Shown here: piece after piece, positions 59,218 through 64,000 of the stretch
How the letters are laid out: each line of letters opens with the position of its first letter
How positions within the stretch are numbered: position 1 is the first letter of the stretch
Origin: Pullulanibacillus pueri
GTDB lineage: Bacteria; Bacillota; Bacilli; Bacillales; Sporolactobacillaceae
Direction of reading: 5' to 3'
NCBI RefSeq assembly: GCF_014639255.1
Contig: NZ_BMFV01000016.1
Span: 1-64,000 of the forward strand
DNA: 64,000 nt
Notes under the pieces: model-generated
Seen by the model: the letters and a program-made list of their open reading frames with translations, nothing else
Told to the model about the DNA's origin: nothing
Database searches by the model: none
Program-made: the position numbers and the translations under genes

Positions 59218-61152
59218 TTAATCTTTTTGATAAAACAGACACTCATAACCATCAGCACTAAGTAACAGGCCATTTGCCCAGGTTGGTGTCCTAGCCATCT
59301 GCTCGCAGATAGCAGGAAGTGACATCTCCATATCCGCCTCGATGATAATTTCATCGTGTACATGAGCCACAATGGAACAATTCTTTAATGTCTGCATGGC
59401 ATGACACAAAATGTCACGACTGATAGCCTGAACAATATTCTCTACAAATTTGGGTCCATAGCTTTCGATTCTTTCCCATTTCTTCGTCCCTCCGACCCCT
59501 TCGTAAGTAACCGACTCTCCACCGAACATATTCTCCCCCATACGAGGTTTCACATAGGCAAGCCGTCTACCAGAAGGGAGGACAATAAAGAGCATTCCAC
59601 TTTGATAGATAAATTTAATGCCGTGTGTCTCTGTGGGAGACTTTTGCTTAACACAAGTTTTTACTGCACGGTCAACATCCCACCAGAGTTTTGTGATATT
59701 GGGATTGGACTGTCTCCAAGCTGTTACAAGAGGCTGAAGTTCCTCTTCTTCAATTCCCATCTCCAAAGCCCCCATTGATTTTAATGCTCCAACAGACCCA
59801 CCATAACCTAGGGCAAGTTCGGCAATTTTCCCTTTCTGACGAAGGTGGCCGTTCACACCATGCTTTTCAACAGGTACATTAAACATCTGAGATGCACTGG
59901 CACAGTAGATGTCACCGCCCTTTTGGAATACATCTAATCTCCATTTTTCACCTGCAAGCCAAGCAATGACGCGAGCCTCAATCGCTGAAAAATCTGCCAC
60001 AATGAACTTCATACCTTCTCGTGGTATAAAAGCAGTACGGATAAGTTCCGACAGTACCTCTGGGTTTGAATCATAGAGTAAAGTAAGAGCATCAAAGTTT
60101 CCGCTTCGAACTAAAGCACGAGCCTGTTCCAAATCGGGCATATGGTTTTGGGGAAGATTTTGTAGCTGAATCAGCCTGCCAGAGAATCTGCCGGTTCTGT
60201 TGGCTCCGTAAAACTGGAACATTCCTCTTGCACGACCGTCACTACATACCGCATTCTCCATTGCTGTGTATTTTTTCACCGATGATTTTGCAAGCTGCTG
60301 TCGAAGTTCCAAAACAGTGCCTAGTGGTTCAGGTGCTGTCTTTAACATCTCAGCAACCGCTTTTTTACCAAGTGTATCTGTTTCTAGCCCATTGTCAGCA
60401 AGCCAGTCTTTCATTTGTTGTACAGAGTTTGGATTCTCTAAATTGGTTATTTCTTGCATTGTAGCCATTAGCTTTTCACGGGAATGTTCATCCATCACAA
60501 CAGCCTGTTTTACGAAAGCCATGTCAATGGCAATGCCACGATCATTGATTTCCTGGTCGAGATGATATTCCTTCCAGATATTTTCCGGCACCAGAAACTT
60601 GGATAACCTTTGTTGTATTGACATCTCGGCTTCCACATCACGAAGGTTATATACTTTAAACCGCTCCCATTTATCAATGTCGTGTTCTGGCAAATTACGA
60701 ACTCGACCACTATTAGATTTTGTAGGGGAGCAAGGTGAACAGAAATATTTAATAAGGTCCTTACCCTCAGTTAGCTTTTGTTTCTCCAAACCTAGAACCG
60801 CCCCGACTCCCTCCAAAGAAAGAGGTAATCCCATATATGCCGACCATATCATGGAACATTTCCAGGATGCGGGGTCAAGATATTCAGTAAGGTTAAGTCA
60901 TTTTGATAGACACACACGCTCAAACATTGCATTGAAAGCCCACTTTGTAACGGAATCATCCATAAGTCCGTTTATAATTTCATCTGGGATTTCCTCCCCG
61001 CAGGCAAGGTCAACCACCTGTACTTCGCCACCGTCCACCGAATAGCCAAATAGTAGAATTTCAAAATCATCACTCTCGGCATAACGGTAAACTCCAGACT
61101 TTTGAAGATTGGCACTACTAAATGTTTCAATATCAATTGAAATAGAATTCAT
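59218..61152 (-). pseudogene. family A DNA polymerase, frame interrupted by one TGA
   Basis: The combined frame codes for 644 residues. N-terminal 3'-5' exonuclease part: NSISIDIETFSSANLQKSGV, then KWAFNAMFERVCLSK. Codon 85 is TGA (60898-60900), and reading continues in frame as LNLTEYLDPASWKCSMIWSA. Polymerase motifs follow intact: FQFYGANRTGRFSGR, VADFSAIEARVIAWLAGE (A), LRQKGKIAELALGYGGSVGA (B) and IVAHVHDEIIIEAD (C). Related proteins usually have Trp or Tyr at this position, so TGG to TGA is the simplest explanation. The next base is C, a context known to favour UGA read-through. An in-frame ATG at 60852 could start a shorter protein without the first exonuclease motif. Confidence 0.88.
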
Positions 61153-61230
61153 GTATTACACCCTTTCCAATGCAAACGAGGTGACAGAAGAACAACTTCC
61201 ACCACCCCGTTTGTATTCGTACTTTAGCTG

Positions 61231-61779
61231 TTATGCTAGGAAATCATCATCTTCAATTGTGGTGAAATCATCAGCCGCTGTGGTTCTGCTGCCTAAAGGC
61301 TCTCCATCTCTAATCTTCTGGATGTTACCAAGTCCGCAGGCCACCCCCTTGTTCCCGTTAGAATTGAAAGCATAAAAATTAAGTGACACTCTTGCATAGC
61401 AACCACTGTATACCTCATTGCGATCCAGAATAGGCTTGACTGCTTTATCTACTATTTGGGGTGGAGTCTTGCTGTTGGCATTTACAAAATAATGCCCTTT
61501 ATAAGCCTCATCATCACGTTCTACATCACCATCACGAAGTGGCAGTTTGATAGCCACCTTATTCGGCTTTTTACCACCAAACTTTGCAATGCCCTCTTCA
61601 ATGGCTGCATCTACTGCTGCATTGATAGCATTGATAGTTTCCTTATCTGTTTTGGGAATCAATACAGATACGCTGTACTTTTCCGCTCCGCCATTGATGG
61701 ATACGGGTTCCCAGCCGTGAAAATAGCTAAGACGTGTGTTGACGCTTGTAACAACCTTCGTTCTGTTTTGATTATTCAT
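61231..61779 (-). CDS. DUF2815 ssDNA-binding-like protein
   Basis: A 182-residue protein: VVTSVNTRLSYFHGWEPVSI, then YSVSVLIPKTDKETINAINA, KGHYFVNANSKTPPQIVDKA and VYSGCYARVSLNFYAFNSNG, with an acidic C-terminus (DDFTTIEDDDFLA) typical of SSB-like proteins that recruit partners. DUF2815 proteins accompany DUF2800 and family A polymerase in this phage type. GGAGG precedes ATG. Confidence 0.85.
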   Translation of the reverse strand: MNNQNRTKVVTSVNTRLSYFHGWEPVSINGGAEKYSVSVLIPKTDKETINAINAAVDAAIEEGIAKFGGKKPNKVAIKLPLRDGDVERDDEAYKGHYFVNANSKTPPQIVDKAVKPILDRNEVYSGCYARVSLNFYAFNSNGNKGVACGLGNIQKIRDGEPLGSRTTAADDFTTIEDDDFLA

Positions 61780-61783
61780 ATTC

Positions 61784-62920
61784 CTATTCCTCCGTTATCT
61801 CGTTAAATTCGTTTTTTACGTTTGATATATTCATAGCTGGCCGCTTATCCGAAAGTGGAACCAGCGTTGGCTTACCTGGTGGTTTATGTATGAGACCACC
61901 GAGGATTTCTTGAAATTTCGACTTACCCATCAGCTTCTGCATTTCCGTAAGGGTAATGAGACTCTGACGGTAAATATCTTTATAGCCGTTTGCCTTGGCT
62001 GCTTCAGCCACAGCCTCTTCGTCCTTATATTTACGGATAGACCTACCCTCAACTACCTTAAAACCGTGCCACTCTTTCCCGTGATTAACGGCGGCATCCG
62101 TAGCATAAGAAATGATTTCATTTGCCCACTTTGTAAGGTCGGACAATTTAGAGAGAACTTCCTCAATTTCAGAATCTGTAAGCAGGGGTGGCAGTTTAAA
62201 TTCCATCTGTGCTAATTTCAGCTTTTCTTCTGCTCTTGCACGGCATTTAACAGCCGCTCGGCAGAATGTACACCATTCACCTGGAAGGTAGTCACCTTCG
62301 CCTTCATAGGCCTTTTTCGCCTTTGGCTTCAGCTCGTTTTCTGCCCAGTCTTTTAATTCCTTTACCGGGATTGTCCATGTACTGACATTTTCCCTGCGGG
62401 GTTGGAAGATGGTCATGGAAACCTCCTCGATATCATACAGGCTATCGTAGATTTCCAAAGCACCAAGGGCATACAATTTCATCTGCGGATTATCCACCGC
62501 ATCTACTAACACACCCATGCCATACTTAAAATCGATAATATGAAGCTTTTTATCGCCAATGATGATGCAGTCACCAGTTCCGAACCCCTGTGGTACATAG
62601 CAGGAAAAATCAAGACGTTGTTCAATAAGTATTAACGGGTCCGTACAGCTTTGTTTTGCCAGTTCAAACTGCTCCATTACAAATTCCACATAAGCATCGC
62701 TGTGTTCTTCCATCTCATCGTTGTTATAAGTTGAAACAGGACGCTTACTTCTCATGTGAAGTGCTTTTTTAAGTTTATGTTCACAAAGAGCATGGGCGGC
62801 GGTGCCTTCAGCAGCTGCATTGGATTCGTTATTTTCAAATTCTAGTTCCAATCTTGCAGATGGAAGGCAATTCAGCCACCTATGGGACCCCGATGCGGAA
62901 AGTACTGCGTGATCACTCAT
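61784..62920 (-). CDS. DUF2800 PD-(D/E)XK exonuclease-like protein
   Basis: A 378-residue protein. N-terminal SGSHRWLNCLPSARLELEFE, AAEGTAAHALCEHKLK; then FGTGDCIIIGDKKLHIIDFK (D...D-x-K nuclease core) and MKLYALGALEIYDSLYDIEE. Four cysteines include CTFCRAAVKC, a Cas4/AddB-like iron-sulfur pattern. It probably pairs with DUF2815 in recombination. The ATG overlaps the preceding stop. Confidence 0.85.
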   Translation of the reverse strand: MSDHAVLSASGSHRWLNCLPSARLELEFENNESNAAAEGTAAHALCEHKLKKALHMRSKRPVSTYNNDEMEEHSDAYVEFVMEQFELAKQSCTDPLILIEQRLDFSCYVPQGFGTGDCIIIGDKKLHIIDFKYGMGVLVDAVDNPQMKLYALGALEIYDSLYDIEEVSMTIFQPRRENVSTWTIPVKELKDWAENELKPKAKKAYEGEGDYLPGEWCTFCRAAVKCRARAEEKLKLAQMEFKLPPLLTDSEIEEVLSKLSDLTKWANEIISYATDAAVNHGKEWHGFKVVEGRSIRKYKDEEAVAEAAKANGYKDIYRQSLITLTEMQKLMGKSKFQEILGGLIHKPPGKPTLVPLSDKRPAMNISNVKNEFNEITEE

Positions 62921-63236
62921 TCCCTAGTACCTCCGCATCTTTCAACATATCTGCATAATGTTTCGGGTCAACTTCGCTTAATTTAGAGCCACCGTATTTT
63001 TGGATGATTTCTCTCACTTGGGCAGTAAGACCGGCTTGACTCTTTTCAGCGAGTTTTGCTCTTACTTCCTCTAGAGTGATCTCCTTTTTCTTTGGCGCAG
63101 GTTCTTTTACAGGTGAAGTCGGCTCTTTTGCTTCGACAGGTTCATTGCCCGCCATTGCATCGGCAACCGCTTGTATGCTGTCTGCCAAAGAGCGCATATC
63201 TGAAACCACATCAAGAAGTAGTTTGATTTTGCTCAT
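62913..63236 (-). CDS. small phage protein, conserved C-terminal module
   Basis: A 107-residue protein: helix LLLDVVSDMRSLADSIQAVA, a Pro/Glu/Lys-rich linker (about 33-52), then ITLEEVRAKLAEKSQAGLTA and QVREIIQKYGGSKLSEVDPK. Phage annotations often carry the misleading name rRNA biogenesis protein for this family. No function known. Confidence 0.7.
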   Translation of the reverse strand: MSKIKLLLDVVSDMRSLADSIQAVADAMAGNEPVEAKEPTSPVKEPAPKKKEITLEEVRAKLAEKSQAGLTAQVREIIQKYGGSKLSEVDPKHYADMLKDAEVLGNE

Positions 63237-63429
63237 GGTTTAATCCTCCCTCCTTAATCTCACTAATGGCGAGTTCCTGTACGGTGTCACCCGGAACAAG
63301 GATAGTCAGTTTCTGCTTATCACCAAGTAAGAAACGGAGGAAACGCTCCCTTATGGTGACATTACGACAGGAAACAATCCCGCCAGATTGTGGAGTTTTT
63401 GAAACACTGATTTTTAAGTTGTGTTTCAT
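63211..63429 (-). CDS. small conserved phage protein
   Basis: A 72-residue protein: KHNLKISVSKTPQSGGIVSC, then RNVTIRERFLRFLLGDKQKL and TILVPGDTVQELAISEIKEG. The pattern recurs in ICE and phage replication modules; function unknown. ATG at 63429 follows AGAGGTG and overlaps the following gene. One copy of the leader element lies just upstream. Confidence 0.65.
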   Translation of the reverse strand: MKHNLKISVSKTPQSGGIVSCRNVTIRERFLRFLLGDKQKLTILVPGDTVQELAISEIKEGGLNHEQNQTTS

Positions 63430-63464
63430 GTTCTTCACCTCTTTCCGAGAGCGTTTATTTGCTG

Positions 63465-63511
63465 CCCTCTATCTATTAGCCGTGGCAAGAGGGAAAAGTT
63501 GAGGATTCTGG
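63465..63511 (-). repeat. phage leader element, copy 3
   Basis: On the minus strand: AATCCTCAACTTTTCCCTCT, then TGCCACGGCTAATAGATAGA, overlapping the end of the sigma-like gene and leading into the 63429 gene. Confidence 0.75.
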
Positions 63512-63994
63512 AAAAACTTTTTTGAAATTCTTCTTGGCTGTATCTAAACGGTGTGAAATAGCACTTTTACTTACACCCACACTTTTTGCATAGTCGGTCA
63601 TTGACATGCCATCAAGATATACAGCAATAAAAGGTTCTGAATGTTTCGGCTTAAGAATGGTACGAATAATCTCACAGCAATACTCATATTCTTCTTTTTT
63701 CTCACGAGTCTCTTCATGTGTGTTATCAGAGAAATAGTCCATATGATCGGTTTCATCTACAGCTTGGTCATCTTTACGGAATGGCTTCTTTGGCATCCCT
63801 CTGTTTCTATCAAACTTGTGCCAGTTATTGTAGTCGGGCTTGTTAAAACGCTCGTCCATAATCTCCTGTGGTGAACGACGAGTTACCGTTTCCTTATCTT
63901 CGGCACAGGATAGCCTGTCCTCGTAATCTGCATCAATCATTAAAGTAAAGTCCTCGTCTGGTACCTCCAAATAGGTAGGTTTGTTGTCGTACAT
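63476..63994 (-). CDS. sigma-70-like helix-turn-helix regulator
   Basis: A 172-residue protein whose start is 7 bases from the window edge. The C-terminal half is sigma-region-4-like: EYEYCCEIIRTILKPKHSEP, then FIAVYLDGMSMTDYAKSVGV and SKSAISHRLDTAKKNFKKVF. The N-terminal part is acidic and lacks region 2, so it is a regulator rather than a full sigma factor. Its last codons fall inside the repeated leader element. The true start could lie outside. Confidence 0.75.
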   Translation of the reverse strand: MYDNKPTYLEVPDEDFTLMIDADYEDRLSCAEDKETVTRRSPQEIMDERFNKPDYNNWHKFDRNRGMPKKPFRKDDQAVDETDHMDYFSDNTHEETREKKEEYEYCCEIIRTILKPKHSEPFIAVYLDGMSMTDYAKSVGVSKSAISHRLDTAKKNFKKVFPESSTFPSCHG

Positions 63995-64000
63995 AATTCT

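Overview
The window looks like a low-GC Gram-positive chromosome, most likely Bacillaceae or a close relative. The evidence is strong AGGAGG-type ribosome binding sites, TTG/GTG starts, and Bacillus-type families (YycO-like secreted hydrolase, TauE, MerR-SMR, TetR-MFS). It falls into three parts: an ordinary or decaying chromosomal stretch (1-12 kb), a drug-resistance stretch (12-23 kb) and most of a siphovirus prophage (23-64 kb, right end outside the window).

1-12 kb: a ~4.4-kb block with a secreted cysteine-peptidase-like protein and two membrane proteins lies between two ~175-bp direct repeats and next to a decayed dihydrouridine synthase gene. Then come a TetR/MFS efflux pair with twin operators, a TauE/SafE permease, MsrA, a Ser/Asn-rich lipoprotein, and a MerR-SMR-SMR operon whose operator fills a 19-bp promoter spacer.

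12-23 kb: nearly every gene is on the minus strand and concerns drug resistance or small-molecule modification. There is an RlmA-type rRNA methyltransferase with an Msr-type ABC-F protein behind attenuator-like hairpins, an ANT(9)-type spectinomycin adenylyltransferase, a GrpB-GNAT fusion, a methyltransferase/nucleotidyltransferase pair, and a complete mef(A)/msr(D)-type macrolide operon. The last retains both tiny regulatory peptides (MTASIRLR and MYLIFM). A remnant of a DUF1801 gene also lies here.

23-64 kb: a prophage transcribed almost wholly on the minus strand. Left to right it has three serine-recombinase-type genes and a SHOCT protein; amidase and holin; tail genes including a tape-measure protein and a tail chaperone with a canonical A AAA AAC frameshift site; head-tail connectors, HK97 capsid, ClpP-like protease, portal and large terminase. 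An accessory block follows (GGCT, amidoligase, DUF4314, a paralogue-tailed protein, ParB-methyltransferase, MetK), then small terminase and HNH. A plus-strand XRE/peptide-deformylase insert comes next, followed by the replication module (SNF2 helicase, VRR-NUC, VapE-type primase/helicase, DUF4406, antirepressor, family A DNA polymerase, DUF2815, DUF2800, sigma-like factor). The polymerase frame is split by one in-frame TGA.

The mef/msr operon directly abuts the recombinase end of the prophage, which suggests phage-borne macrolide resistance as in streptococcal mef phages. The least explained parts are the amidoligase-GGCT block with its twin promoters and shared C-terminal domain, the XRE-deformylase and methyltransferase inserts with their own control signals, and a ~45-bp element repeated three times ahead of phage gene blocks.
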